Shown here piece after piece: positions 6,868-15,815 of a stretch of DNA of 64,000 bases. Origin of the DNA: RGIG2041 sp045546315 (GTDB lineage: Bacteria > Bacillota > Clostridia > UBA1381 > UMGS1253); NCBI GenBank assembly GCA_045546315.1, contig JAZQCN010000095.1:1-64000 (forward strand). Direction: 5' to 3'. Position numbers and translations under genes: made by a program. Position 1 is the first letter of the stretch, and each line of letters starts with the position of its first letter. A model generated the notes under the pieces. That model made no database searches. It saw only the letters and a program-made list of their open reading frames with translations, and was not told the DNA's origin.

Positions 6868-9800
6868 TTATAATTTTTCAACTGCAAGCTTAACCTTTTC
6901 GCCGTTGATGTTCCAATCCTTGGAAGAATCCTTTTCCGTATCGAAAACGATTTCCTCGCAGAGCACTTCTTCCTTGATGGTGTCTGCGTTTTTCTCCATA
7001 ATTGCCTTTACGGTATCGTTGCCTGCCTCAAAGATGCGGATGTGGTCCATCACCTCAAAGCCGGAATCCTTACGCATGGTCTGAATCTTGCTGATGATTT
7101 CACGAACGAAGCCTTCTTCAATCAGCTCCGGTGTAAGGTTTGTATCGAGCGCAACGGTAATGCCCTTATCCGATGCAGACTCATAGCCCGGCATCTGTGC
7201 CGTTTCGATTAAGAGGTCGTCTTTTTCAATCGTGAAGTCCATACCGTCAAGCGTTACCTTTAACACGCCGGTTTCGTTTAATTCGTCCATAGCGGCATTG
7301 CCGTCTACCTCAGCAAGATATGTGCGCAGTTCACCAATCTTGCTGCCCATTTTCGGGCCGAGTGTACGCAGCTGCGGCTTGAAGGCATACGATGTAAAGT
7401 TCTTTACATCCTCGGTAAATTCTACAGACTTGATATTTAACTCTTCCTCAATAATCTGACGGAAGAACTCGTCAAGCTCTGTTTCAGCCTTAACATACAT
7501 CTTACCAATCGGCTGACGGTTTTTGATGTTTGCCGCGTTACGGCAGCTTCTGCCGAGCACAACGATGTCAAGCACTTCCTCCATGCTTGCCTCTAAGGCA
7601 GAATCGATATACTTTGCATCCCAGGTCGGGAAATCGCAAAGGTGAATGCTCTCCGGCGCAGCCTTATCAATCGAGCGCACGAGGTTTTGGTAAATATCCT
7701 CGGTCATAAACGGAATCATCGGCGCCGCCACCTTGCAGAAGGTCACAAGTGCCGTATACAGCGTCATATACGCATTAATCTTATCCTGCGGCATACCCTT
7801 TACCCAGAAGCGCTCACGGCTGCGGCGAACATACCAGTTACTCAGCTCGTCCACAAACTCCTGCAGCACACGGGAGGTTTCCGTAATCTTGTAGTTTTCA
7901 AGATTTTCGTCTACGGTCTTTACAAGTGTATTCAATTTCGACAACAGCCACTTATCCATTACCGGCAGCTTGTCGTAATCAAGCGTATACTTTGTTGCAT
8001 CGAAATTGTCGATATTTGCGTAAAGCACAAAGAACGCATAGGTGTTCCAGAGTGTACCCATAAACTTACGCTGACCCTCGGTTACCGCATCCTTATGGAA
8101 GCGGTTCGGCAGCCACGGTGCGCTGTTGGAGTAGAAATACCAGCGAATTGCATCTGCGCCGTGCTCAGCGAGTGCATCAAACGGGTCAACGGCGTTGCCC
8201 TTGGACTTACTCATCTTCTGACCGTTTTCATCCTGCACGTGACCGAGTACGATTACGTTTTTATACGGTGCTTTATCGAAGATCAGTGTCGAAATTGCCA
8301 AAAGCGAATAGAACCAGCCTCTTGTCTGGTCAACAGCCTCGGAGATAAAGTCTGCCGGGAACTGCTTTTCGAAAATATCCTTGTTTTCAAATGGGTAATG
8401 CCACTGTGCAAACGGCATCGCACCGGAGTCAAACCAGCAGTCGATAACCTCTTTTACACGCGTCATCTGCTTGCCGCACTGCGGACACTTTATCGTTACT
8501 GCATCGATAAACGGTCTGTGCAGCTCGATTTCATCCGGGCAATTATCCGACATCGACTTTAATTCCTCAATCGAACCGATGGAATGCATATGACCGCATT
8601 CACACTGCCAGATATTTAATGGCGTACCCCAGTAACGGTCGCGGCTGATGCCCCAATCCTGTACATTCTTGAGCCAGTCGCCGAAACGGCCTGTACCGAT
8701 GCTTTCCGGAATCCAGTTGATGGTGTTGTTATTTTTAATCAAATTATCGCGCACATCGGTCATCTTGATAAACCAGGACTCGCGTGCGTAGTAAATGAGC
8801 GGGGTGTCGCATCTCCAGCAGTGCGGATAGCTGTGCTCAAACGGAAGTGCTGCGAAAAGCAGACCCTTTTCCTCAAGTGCCTTAAATACTTCCTTGTCTG
8901 CATCCTTACAGAACATCCCTGCCCAAGGTGTTTCCTCGGTCATTTCGCCCTTGCTGTCAACAAGCTGTAAAAACGGCAAATCGTAGTTTCTGCCGACACG
9001 CGCGTCGTCTTCACCGAATGCCGGTGCAATATGAACGATACCTGTACCGTCAGTCAGTGTAACATACTCGTCGCAAACAATATAGTATGCCGGCTTGTCG
9101 AGCTTTTTAAAGTCAAACAGCGGCTCATACTCTTTTTTCTCCAAATCCTTGCCGACATAGTGCTCAAGCACTGTGTACGGCTTGTCGATTACGCTTGTCA
9201 CCAGCGCTTCTGCGAGGATGTAGATTTCACCCTCCACATCAATTTTCACATAGGTTTCCTTCGGGTTTACACAAAGCGCCACATTGGACGGCAGCGTCCA
9301 CGGTGTGGTTGTCCACGCCAGGAAATATGCACCTTCCTCGCCCTTAATTCTGAACTTGGCAATCGCACTCTTTTCCTTAACATCCTTATAGCCCTGTGCT
9401 ACCTCGTGGCTGGAAAGCGGTGTGCCGCAGCGCGGGCAGTACGGCACGATTTTAAAGCCCTTGTAAAGCAGGCCCTTTTCCCAAATCTGCTTAAGTGCCC
9501 ACCACTCGGACTCGATAAAGTCGTTGTGATATGTTACATACGGGTCATCCATATCTGCCCAGAAGCCAACCGTGCCGGAGAAATCCTCCCACATGCCCTT
9601 GTACTTCCAAACACTTTCCTTACATTCCTGAATAAACGGCTCCAAGCCATATTCTTCAATCTGCTCCTTACCGTCGAGTCCGAGCTTCTTTTCTACCTCA
9701 AGCTCAACCGGCAAACCGTGTGTATCCCAGCCTGCCTTACGGATAACATGGTAGCCCTTCATCGTGCGGTAGCGCGGAATCATATCCTTGATAACACGGG

Positions 9801-9978
9801 TTAACACATGACCGATGTGCGGCTTACCGTTTGCCGTCGGCGGGCCGTCGTAGAAGGTATACACCTCGCCCTTGCGGGAGTCGATGCTCTTTTGGAAAAT
9901 ATCGTTTTCCTTCCAGAACGCTTCAATTTTCTTTTCTCTTTCGGTAAACTTAAGATTCGTCGAAACCTTTTCGTACAT
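6868..9978 (-). CDS. ileS: Isoleucyl-tRNA synthetase
   Basis: A 1036-residue class I synthetase. The HIGH motif is PHIGH at residues 53-57, the KMSKS loop (ENGQKMSKSKGN) lies near residue 600, and the editing domain carries TTTPWTLPSN. CxxC pairs appear in CPRCGTPL and CPQCGKQM. Length and N-terminus (YTFYDGPPTANGKPHIGH) resemble the longer, eukaryote-like type 2 IleRS, the form often less sensitive to mupirocin; that subclass is inferred from sequence. It charges tRNA-Ile and edits valine. The start follows AAGGAGG, and transcription is controlled by the upstream T-box. Confidence 0.97.
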   Translation of the reverse strand: MYEKVSTNLKFTEREKKIEAFWKENDIFQKSIDSRKGEVYTFYDGPPTANGKPHIGHVLTRVIKDMIPRYRTMKGYHVIRKAGWDTHGLPVELEVEKKLGLDGKEQIEEYGLEPFIQECKESVWKYKGMWEDFSGTVGFWADMDDPYVTYHNDFIESEWWALKQIWEKGLLYKGFKIVPYCPRCGTPLSSHEVAQGYKDVKEKSAIAKFRIKGEEGAYFLAWTTTPWTLPSNVALCVNPKETYVKIDVEGEIYILAEALVTSVIDKPYTVLEHYVGKDLEKKEYEPLFDFKKLDKPAYYIVCDEYVTLTDGTGIVHIAPAFGEDDARVGRNYDLPFLQLVDSKGEMTEETPWAGMFCKDADKEVFKALEEKGLLFAALPFEHSYPHCWRCDTPLIYYARESWFIKMTDVRDNLIKNNNTINWIPESIGTGRFGDWLKNVQDWGISRDRYWGTPLNIWQCECGHMHSIGSIEELKSMSDNCPDEIELHRPFIDAVTIKCPQCGKQMTRVKEVIDCWFDSGAMPFAQWHYPFENKDIFEKQFPADFISEAVDQTRGWFYSLLAISTLIFDKAPYKNVIVLGHVQDENGQKMSKSKGNAVDPFDALAEHGADAIRWYFYSNSAPWLPNRFHKDAVTEGQRKFMGTLWNTYAFFVLYANIDNFDATKYTLDYDKLPVMDKWLLSKLNTLVKTVDENLENYKITETSRVLQEFVDELSNWYVRRSRERFWVKGMPQDKINAYMTLYTALVTFCKVAAPMIPFMTEDIYQNLVRSIDKAAPESIHLCDFPTWDAKYIDSALEASMEEVLDIVVLGRSCRNAANIKNRQPIGKMYVKAETELDEFFRQIIEEELNIKSVEFTEDVKNFTSYAFKPQLRTLGPKMGSKIGELRTYLAEVDGNAAMDELNETGVLKVTLDGMDFTIEKDDLLIETAQMPGYESASDKGITVALDTNLTPELIEEGFVREIISKIQTMRKDSGFEVMDHIRIFEAGNDTVKAIMEKNADTIKEEVLCEEIVFDTEKDSSKDWNINGEKVKLAVEKL

Positions 9979-10016
9979 ACCGTTTTTCCTCCTTTAATCC
10001 AAGACGGACTGACATA

Positions 10017-10278
10017 ATGAAAAAGCTTTCCGCCCTTTAACAGGACGGAAAGCTCCGTTTTTTATACCACCCATTAAAATGCGTACCGGCATACGCTTCC
10101 CTATAACGGCGGGATGCCGGCACAGCTTAATGACAAAAGTGTTCAGCTATGCAACTCGGAAGTGATGTTCAAACCGCACTACTTTGCACCGGGCTTGCAC
10201 CCTCCCCGGCTCGCTTTAGCCTTTTGCGCGGCTCTACTGTCTTCGTCAACGTCTTTGCGGATATTCAATTTCCTACTT
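10017..10278 (-). ncRNA. T-box riboswitch, isoleucine (AUC specifier)
   Basis: The 300-base leader of ileS holds the conserved T-box GGGTGGTA (minus strand of 10065-10072). A GAAC-AUC specifier loop has the Ile codon AUC at 10164-10166, preceded by GGTGCAAAGTAGTGCGG as in stem I. A GC-rich terminator hairpin with T run (about 10017-10055) follows the T-box. Uncharged tRNA-Ile would stabilise the antiterminator and switch ileS on. This explains the 330-base gap between ileS and glpP. Confidence 0.93.
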
Positions 10279-10307
10279 ATTATAGTACAAAAATATCCGT
10301 CTGTCAA
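10279..10307 (-). promoter_or_regulatory. Consensus promoter of ileS
   Basis: On the minus strand TTGACA (10302-10307), a 17-base spacer, TATAAT (10279-10284). The -35 box lies only 4 bases past the glpP stop codon, so ileS has its own start downstream of the glp operon. Confidence 0.85.
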
Positions 10308-10310
10308 GCA

Positions 10311-10841
10311 TTAGTCCCACAAGTCTGCTTTTCCCGTGGAAATCGCGCTTGCGCCGTTTTGATACGCCTCCTGCGCCTCCGCTGCCGTTTCAATCAAGCC
10401 GCCGGCAATAATCGGCACTTCCAGCTTTTCTTTGAGTGCACGAATGATTTTCGATGCGATGCCCGGCATCACTTCGATCGTATCTGCTTTCGATGCCTTG
10501 AGTGCTTCAATCGTGGTTTCAATCGAGTGCGAATCGACAATGAAGAAGCGCTGTACCGTATACAGCCCTGCCTCGCGCGCCATACGGATGATGTTGACTC
10601 TCGTGGATATCACGCCGTCGACACCAAGTGCCGCCGCAAAGGCGATGCCGCTTTTGTCCTTGCCGATACCGGTCGCCAGATCAAAATGCACAAACAGCTT
10701 TTTGCCTGCCGCGTGCGCCGCCTTGATGCGCCCCTGCAGCGTTAAAAGGTCTGGACTCAAATCAAAAATCTGTCCCACGCCGGACGCAAGCGCCTTTTCA
10801 AATTCCTCCTGCGTACGCACTGCTGCGATTACACTACTCAT
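10311..10841 (-). CDS. glpP: Glycerol-3-phosphate-responsive antiterminator GlpP
   Basis: A 176-residue TIM-barrel protein of the GlpP family. The N-terminal VIAAVRTQEEFEKAL, the KKLFVHFDLATGIGKDKSG strand, IETTIEALKASKADTIEVMPG, and the phosphate-binding IIAGGLIET region are characteristic. In Bacillus, GlpP bound to glycerol 3-phosphate prevents termination in the leader of glp mRNAs. Here it is the last gene of the operon it probably regulates, giving positive feedback. Two matching leader structures at 14678-14771 and 15816-15876 are its likely RNA targets. Confidence 0.93.
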   Translation of the reverse strand: MSSVIAAVRTQEEFEKALASGVGQIFDLSPDLLTLQGRIKAAHAAGKKLFVHFDLATGIGKDKSGIAFAAALGVDGVISTRVNIIRMAREAGLYTVQRFFIVDSHSIETTIEALKASKADTIEVMPGIASKIIRALKEKLEVPIIAGGLIETAAEAQEAYQNGASAISTGKADLWD

Positions 10842-10853
10842 GCCTTACAACTC

Positions 10854-11576
10854 CTACTCCAAAATATTACTTGTGATATAGTCTACGCCCCAGGCTGCGA
10901 GCTCCTCGGCGCGCGCCGGATCGTCTACCGTCCAGACATTGAACTCGTGACCGTGTGCGTGCACCTCGTCAATCATTTCCTTTGTTACGCACTTATGGTT
11001 TACATCCAAATCGAAATTATACTCATCCAAAAGCGCCATATGCTCTTCTGCCTTAAATTCGCTGATTAAAAACTGCATCGGCTGCTGCGGCATAAGCGCG
11101 CGCAGAGTAATCAGGCTGCTTTTGTGGAAGGAAATAAAGGTCACATGCTTTAAATCATAGACCATTTCTACCGTCTCGGCAACCTTGCTTGCCTGCACCG
11201 GCGAAAGCTCTGTCTTGATTTCAATGACGCAATGCTTATCGTACTTTTTGCAAATGCGCAAGTAATCCTCTAAGGTTGCGATGCACAAATCGCCGCGCTT
11301 TTCGCCGTCGATTTTGTCTTTGAACACGAGCTTGCGCAAACGCTTAAAGCTCGTCTTCTCCGGAAGCTTTTTCTCACCGGATACGCGCTCTGTATTGCCG
11401 TCGTGCATCAGAACAATCACGCCGTCACGCGTAAAGCGAATGTCGGTTTCTGCGCCGAAATAGCTGCGGTTGCCCGCTGCAATGAATGCGGCGGCGGTGT
11501 TTTCCGTCTCAATACCGCTCAAGCCACGGTGCGCCACCATTTTTACATTGCCCTTGTTGATTTTAATTGGCTCCAT
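10854..11576 (-). CDS. Glycerophosphodiester phosphodiesterase
   Basis: A 240-residue GDPD of normal length. It has MVAHRGLSGIETENTAAAF (catalytic His-Arg and metal Glu), GAETDIRFTRDGVIVLMHD (second metal and catalytic His), and CVIEIKTE. There is no signal peptide, so it works in the cytoplasm. It cleaves glycerophosphodiesters to an alcohol and glycerol 3-phosphate, the substrate of the upstream oxidase and the effector of GlpP. The ATG at 11576 has AAGGAG at good spacing; an in-frame GTG nine bases earlier is less likely. Confidence 0.93.
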   Translation of the reverse strand: MEPIKINKGNVKMVAHRGLSGIETENTAAAFIAAGNRSYFGAETDIRFTRDGVIVLMHDGNTERVSGEKKLPEKTSFKRLRKLVFKDKIDGEKRGDLCIATLEDYLRICKKYDKHCVIEIKTELSPVQASKVAETVEMVYDLKHVTFISFHKSSLITLRALMPQQPMQFLISEFKAEEHMALLDEYNFDLDVNHKCVTKEMIDEVHAHGHEFNVWTVDDPARAEELAAWGVDYITSNILE

Positions 11577-11588
11577 TTTCCCCACTCC

Positions 11589-11933
11589 TTATTTTGCATT
11601 TTGTGTTGCCACAATATTTGCTCCGAATATATCCTTCATTATAACATCGCCAACTGCGATTGGCAAGCACGGACGCGCTGCGTTAATTCTTTCCATGCAT
11701 TCAAACACCTTATCCTTTGCAATGGCCCTGTCGGTCTTCACCGCAACGAGCACGCCTTCCTTGGTGCGCACCGTGCTGGTGACTGTTCTCTGCGGATTGG
11801 TGCACTCGTTTTTGGCATACACCTCGCCGCGCGGACAGGTGTTGCCTGTTACGGTAAAGGTTTTGTTATCCTCGCTTGTTACCGTGAGGCTGCAGCCCAT
11901 TGGACAAACGATACAGGTTAAATTTCTCGTCAT
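11589..11933 (-). CDS. DUF1667 iron-sulfur-type protein of glp operons
   Basis: A 114-residue protein with the DUF1667 cysteine pattern: LTCIVCPMGCSL at the N-terminus and GNTCPRGEVYAKNECTNP further on. This family is almost always encoded beside the GlpA/GlpB-like flavoproteins of anaerobes. It probably supplies an iron-sulfur electron-transfer subunit analogous in role to GlpC, although its biochemistry is poorly known. The ATG at 11933 lies one base past the stop of the FAD oxidoreductase, whose end holds the GGAGG ribosome site, so translation is coupled. Confidence 0.85.
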   Translation of the reverse strand: MTRNLTCIVCPMGCSLTVTSEDNKTFTVTGNTCPRGEVYAKNECTNPQRTVTSTVRTKEGVLVAVKTDRAIAKDKVFECMERINAARPCLPIAVGDVIMKDIFGANIVATQNAK

Positions 11934-11934
11934 C

Positions 11935-13170
11935 TTACAAAACCTCCAATCCAAATTTTATTTCTTTTGCACCGGCAAGCTGCGCAGCGGTTAATTTAAG
12001 GCTTTCCATCTCGCCCGGCGCAAGACGCATTTTCTTCTTCGTCAGAAGCACTTCGCCGTCCTTTAAAACGGTGATTTTTGCGTTTTTATATACATCGGCT
12101 ACGCGGAAATACACATTTGTATCCTTTGCCTTGGTGATGCGCTGCGGCACGGTGTAGCGGATTTTACCGTCCGTATGCAAAACTGCATCCATATCCGTAT
12201 CCAGACCGTCTGCAATATACTGCGCTGCCGCCTGACCTGCGATTTCCGCTTCCTCGGAAACGAAATCCACCAAATCGTGTACATGCAATACATTACCGCA
12301 GGCAAATACACCTTCAATCTGCGTCTGTCTGTCCTGGTCAACCAATGCGCCGGAGGTCACGCGGTCTAAACAAATGCCTGCACCCTCGGTGAGCTCGTTT
12401 TCCGGAATCAAGCCGACAGATAATAAAAGCGTGTCACATTCTATGTATTCTTTTGTGCTTTCAATTGGCTTTCTGTTTTCGTCTACCTTTGCAATCGTTA
12501 CGCCCGTTACGCGCGTTTTACCGTGGATTTCCACAACGGTATGACTGAGCTCTAACGGAATATTAAAATCGTTTAAGCACTGCTCAATGTTTCTTGCAAG
12601 GCCGCCGGAGTATGGCATCAGCTCGCACACCGCCTTCACGCTTGCACCCTCTAATGTCATGCGGCGCGCCATAATAAGGCCGATGTCGCCCGAGCCTAAA
12701 ATCACAACATTTTTGCCCGGCATATACCCCTTCATATTGACAAACTTCTGCGCCGTACCCGCACTGAAAATGCCGGCAGGGCGTGTGCCTGCGATATTTA
12801 ATGCGCCCTTCGCGCGCTCGCGGCAGCCCATCGCCAAAACGATTGCCTTTGCCTGAATCTGAAAAATACCGTCGGTCGGGTTGGTTGCCGTAATCACCTT
12901 ATCCGGCGAAACCTCCAAAACCATTGTGCCCGTTTTGTAAGCAATACCGCGCTCATGTACCTGCTGCTCATAGCGCCAGGCGTATTCCGGACCGGTCAGC
13001 TCCTCGCCGAAGCGGTGCAAGCCAAAGCCGTTATGGATACACTGCTGCAAAATACCGCCCAAGCTGTCGTCGCGCTCTAAAATCAAAATATCGCGTACAC
13101 CTGCATCATATGCTGCGACCGCCGCGCTCATACCCGCCGGACCGCCGCCGATAATTACCAATTCTGTCAT
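11935..13170 (-). CDS. FAD/NAD(P)-dependent oxidoreductase of the glycerol-3-phosphate oxidase system
   Basis: A 411-residue pyridine-nucleotide-disulfide-type flavoprotein. It has an N-terminal FAD site (VIIGGGPAGMSAAVAAYDAG), a central NAD(P) site (NVVILGSGDIGLIMARRM), and a C-terminal FAD segment (TQIEGVFACGNVLHVHDLVD). Fixed placement between the glpA-like gene and DUF1667 points to a three-subunit glycerol-3-phosphate dehydrogenase that hands electrons to NAD or a quinone-independent acceptor. That assembly is inferred. It lies 3 bases after the previous gene with AGGAGG upstream. Confidence 0.88.
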   Translation of the reverse strand: MTELVIIGGGPAGMSAAVAAYDAGVRDILILERDDSLGGILQQCIHNGFGLHRFGEELTGPEYAWRYEQQVHERGIAYKTGTMVLEVSPDKVITATNPTDGIFQIQAKAIVLAMGCRERAKGALNIAGTRPAGIFSAGTAQKFVNMKGYMPGKNVVILGSGDIGLIMARRMTLEGASVKAVCELMPYSGGLARNIEQCLNDFNIPLELSHTVVEIHGKTRVTGVTIAKVDENRKPIESTKEYIECDTLLLSVGLIPENELTEGAGICLDRVTSGALVDQDRQTQIEGVFACGNVLHVHDLVDFVSEEAEIAGQAAAQYIADGLDTDMDAVLHTDGKIRYTVPQRITKAKDTNVYFRVADVYKNAKITVLKDGEVLLTKKKMRLAPGEMESLKLTAAQLAGAKEIKFGLEVL

Positions 13171-13173
13171 AGC

Positions 13174-14601
13174 TTACACCTCCTTTGTCTTGCCAACATT
13201 GATATAAGAATCTCTGCCGCTCTTGGTGACCTGCTCGTAAGCCAGCCCGTGCTCACGCGCAAGCAGCTCCACAATATACGGACTGCAAAAGCCACCCTGA
13301 CAGCGGCCCATCTGCGCTCTGGTACGGCGCTTTACGCCGTCGAGGTCAAGCGCCTTCGGGTTCTGGCGAATTGCTGCTAAAATTTCACCCTCGGTAACGC
13401 CCTCACAGCGGCAAACAATTTTGCCGTAGCTTTTATCCTTTTTGATGATTTCGTTCTTTTCTTCCATCGATGCCTCGCGGAAATGATGCATCGCTTCTCT
13501 AAGCGGATTGTAGTCTGCCTTTTCCTTCAATTCAAGCCCCTGCTCCGCCAAAAGCTCTGTCGCATACACGCCGATTGCCGGTGCCGAGGTAAGACCAGGA
13601 GACTCAATGCCGCCGAGTGTCACAAAGCCGTTTTCCGCCTTGATGATAAAATCGCCGGTGCTGCCTACGGCTCTTAAGCCGCAAAATGAGGTAATCGTGC
13701 GTCTGAACGGCATTTCCTTTACATTCTCGCACGCTTCCTTGATAATCTTGTCAAAACCCTCTGCACTTGTTGCCGTATTTTCCTTATCCTCCATATCCAC
13801 CGAGGTCGGACCTGCCAACAGGTTTCCATCGACCGTCGGCGAAACCAAAATACCCTTACCCATTTTGGACGGTGTGCGGAAAATCGTATTTTTCAGCATA
13901 CTGCCGCAAGCCTTATCCATCAATATGTACTCGCCCTTGCGCGGATGCACATCAAAGGAATCATCGCCAACCATTTTTGCAATCTTATCCGAGTAAAGAC
14001 CTGCCGCGTTAATCACAAAACGCGCCTCGATTGCCTTTTCCCCTGCAAAAATTCTGTAGCCGTTTTCGGTTTTCTCGATAGCGGACACTTCAAAATTGCG
14101 CTCTAAATCCACCCCATTGTCCATAGCGTTGCCGACAGCGGCAATCGTTAATTCATACGGACATACAATTGCGCCCGTCGGTGCCACCAGCGCACACTCT
14201 ACGGTATCGGAAAGATTCGGCTCGAGCTTTTTAAGGTCTTCTTTTTCTGCGATATACAAGCCCTTTACGCCGTTGGCGTTGCCGCGCGCAAGCAGTTCTT
14301 CCAGGGTTTGTCTGTCCTCGGCATTAAAGCCGATAACGAGCGAGCCGTTATTTTTATACTTTACGCCCAGCTCGCGGCAAACCTGCTCCATCATTTCCGA
14401 GCCGCGCACATTAAATTTTGCCTTCAGGCTGCCTTCCTTCGCATCGAAGCCTGCGTGCACAATGGCGGAGTTCGCTCTTGTCGCACCCGTGGCAACATCG
14501 TTTTCCTTTTCAATAAGGCACACCTTTACATCGTATTTTGCAAGCGTGCGCGCACACATTGCGCCGATGACGCCTGCGCCGATAATGGCTACATCATACA
14601 T
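13174..14601 (-). CDS. glpA: Glycerol-3-phosphate dehydrogenase/oxidase, GlpA-like, with BFD Fe-S domain
   Basis: A 475-residue FAD protein. The N-terminal dinucleotide site is VAIIGAGVIGAMCARTLAKYD, and a DAO-type substrate domain follows (NAAGLYSDKIAKMVGDD; LVSPTVDGNLLAGPT). The C-terminal bacterioferritin-associated ferredoxin-like domain has cysteines in IVCRCEGVTEGEI and RCQGGFCSPY. It oxidises glycerol 3-phosphate to dihydroxyacetone phosphate. It is the first gene of a tight operon reading glpA-like, FAD oxidoreductase, DUF1667, glycerophosphodiesterase, glpP, preceded by a terminator-bearing leader. The start has AAGGAGGAAG. Confidence 0.92.
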   Translation of the reverse strand: MYDVAIIGAGVIGAMCARTLAKYDVKVCLIEKENDVATGATRANSAIVHAGFDAKEGSLKAKFNVRGSEMMEQVCRELGVKYKNNGSLVIGFNAEDRQTLEELLARGNANGVKGLYIAEKEDLKKLEPNLSDTVECALVAPTGAIVCPYELTIAAVGNAMDNGVDLERNFEVSAIEKTENGYRIFAGEKAIEARFVINAAGLYSDKIAKMVGDDSFDVHPRKGEYILMDKACGSMLKNTIFRTPSKMGKGILVSPTVDGNLLAGPTSVDMEDKENTATSAEGFDKIIKEACENVKEMPFRRTITSFCGLRAVGSTGDFIIKAENGFVTLGGIESPGLTSAPAIGVYATELLAEQGLELKEKADYNPLREAMHHFREASMEEKNEIIKKDKSYGKIVCRCEGVTEGEILAAIRQNPKALDLDGVKRRTRAQMGRCQGGFCSPYIVELLAREHGLAYEQVTKSGRDSYINVGKTKEV

Positions 14602-14620
14602 TCTGATTCTTCCTCCTTAA

Positions 14621-14676
14621 CAATCCCTCCGTCACGGACAAAGTCCGTGCCACCTCCCTTTACACAAGGGAGGCAA
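14621..14676. repeat. Short double-hairpin repeat element
   Basis: Two adjacent hairpins, CACGGAC/GTCCGTG (14633-14649) and CCTCCCTT/AAGGGAGG (14653-14673). They are inserted between the leader terminator and the glpA-like start. The composition resembles a common extragenic repeat of gut clostridia; this is recalled, not searched. Confidence 0.5.
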
Positions 14677-14677
14677 A

Positions 14678-14771
14678 AAAAACAAAAAAAAGACGCACCA
14701 AAACAAAAGTAAACAGGGTACAAATTCCCCATAATCACTTTTGTTTTGATACGTCTCCAAATCTCAGTATC
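14678..14771 (-). promoter_or_regulatory. Leader A: GlpP-type antiterminator/terminator switch of the glp operon
   Basis: On the minus strand a 24-base hairpin (14748-14771) has stem GATAC/GTATC and loop containing GAGATTTGGAG. It overlaps the 5' arm of a 20-base terminator stem (14691-14710 with 14737-14756) followed by a long T run. The two structures exclude each other. Leader B shares the loop and shows compensating stem changes. This is the expected layout of a target for the antiterminator GlpP encoded at the end of the operon. Confidence 0.8.
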
Positions 14772-14777
14772 GAAAGT

Positions 14778-14806
14778 AGTATATCACGCGAATCGAATTT
14801 TGTCAA
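14778..14806 (-). promoter_or_regulatory. Promoter of the glp operon
   Basis: Minus strand TTGACA (14801-14806), 17-base spacer, TATACT (14778-14783). It lies directly after the stop of the metallophosphoesterase gene, so read-through from that gene is also possible. Confidence 0.85.
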
Positions 14807-14809
14807 TTC

Positions 14810-15796
14810 TTATTTAATAGGTAAAACCCTGTCGCTCATCTTTGGGTAAATACCGCTTCTTGCGTGCACGCCACCGGTCACACCCAATTCTTCAGGTCCT
14901 TTTCCCACAAATTCAGACTGCGTTCCCTTGACTGTAATATTTTCATCATCGATGGTTATAATGCCGAACACCGCTTCCTTGTACGGAAAAACATAGCGCA
15001 GGTTCGGATATTTTTCATCCGCGTCCGCTCCGTAGCGACCCATACAAGTATAGTTTTCCCCAATCCAGTGATTAGATACGGAATTTACATCCAGATACCA
15101 TACATCGTCAATATTACAAACAAAATCCTCATGCATATGTCCGTTCGCCGAAAGAATAACCTTGTTCGGCGCGTTATGTAAAATTTGTCGAAGCTCTGCC
15201 GAATTTTTCACGGCACCAATACCGCCAAGACGCTGGTGCGAAAACAGCACCGTCGGATATTTTGTGTTTGCCAAATCCTTTTCCAGCCAGTCAAGCTGCT
15301 CCTGCGAAATGTACGGCAAAATTCCCGGTGTCTTCGCGTTCTGCTCAAAATAATTACTCTGCTCATAGGCAATGTACTCGCCGTTTACCTTCATATAGTT
15401 GCCGTCGAGCACAACAAAATGGAAGCCACCCATATCAAAGGAATAATACGAGCCGTAATCTACACCATAGTATTCAAAAATCTGCTTTTTTGTGCAGAAA
15501 TCACAGTCATGGTTGCCGAGCACATGGTAGGCAGGCTTTTCAAAATTATTCCACATCTCCATGATTTTTGCTTTATTTGCATATACCGGGTAGTCCAGCG
15601 CGTTTTGGATATTTACCGGACGGTACTGCCTTTCGCATACACAGGTCTTTTCATCCGGATAGCAAAAGTCACCAAGCTGCACGATAAAGTCGACATTCTC
15701 TTTTCTGCACGCATCCAAAAATGTAGCAAGTCTCTGCTCGCAGTCGTGCATAATATCCACATGCAAATCCGCGATAACGCCAAATTTCACTGCCAT
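14810..15796 (-). CDS. Calcineurin-like metallophosphoesterase, probable phosphodiesterase of the glp regulon
   Basis: A 328-residue metallophosphoesterase. Metal motifs appear in order: GVIADLHVD, VQLGDFCYPD, LGNHDCDF, SHQRLGG, and SANGHMHEDF. There is no signal peptide. The transcript starts with a leader nearly identical in structure to that of the glp operon, so I infer that the enzyme releases glycerol 3-phosphate or a related compound from a phosphodiester (GpdQ-like role). Family sequence alone would not tell. The start follows AAAAGGAGCG, directly after the leader terminator. Confidence 0.88.
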   Translation of the reverse strand: MAVKFGVIADLHVDIMHDCEQRLATFLDACRKENVDFIVQLGDFCYPDEKTCVCERQYRPVNIQNALDYPVYANKAKIMEMWNNFEKPAYHVLGNHDCDFCTKKQIFEYYGVDYGSYYSFDMGGFHFVVLDGNYMKVNGEYIAYEQSNYFEQNAKTPGILPYISQEQLDWLEKDLANTKYPTVLFSHQRLGGIGAVKNSAELRQILHNAPNKVILSANGHMHEDFVCNIDDVWYLDVNSVSNHWIGENYTCMGRYGADADEKYPNLRYVFPYKEAVFGIITIDDENITVKGTQSEFVGKGPEELGVTGGVHARSGIYPKMSDRVLPIK

Positions 15797-15815
15797 AATC
15801 CTCGCTCCTTTTCAT

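Noticed and set aside
7642..8562. Long plus-strand frame opposite ileS
   Set aside because: It lies wholly antisense to a well-conserved synthetase, has no ribosome site, and its composition follows the codon pattern of ileS.
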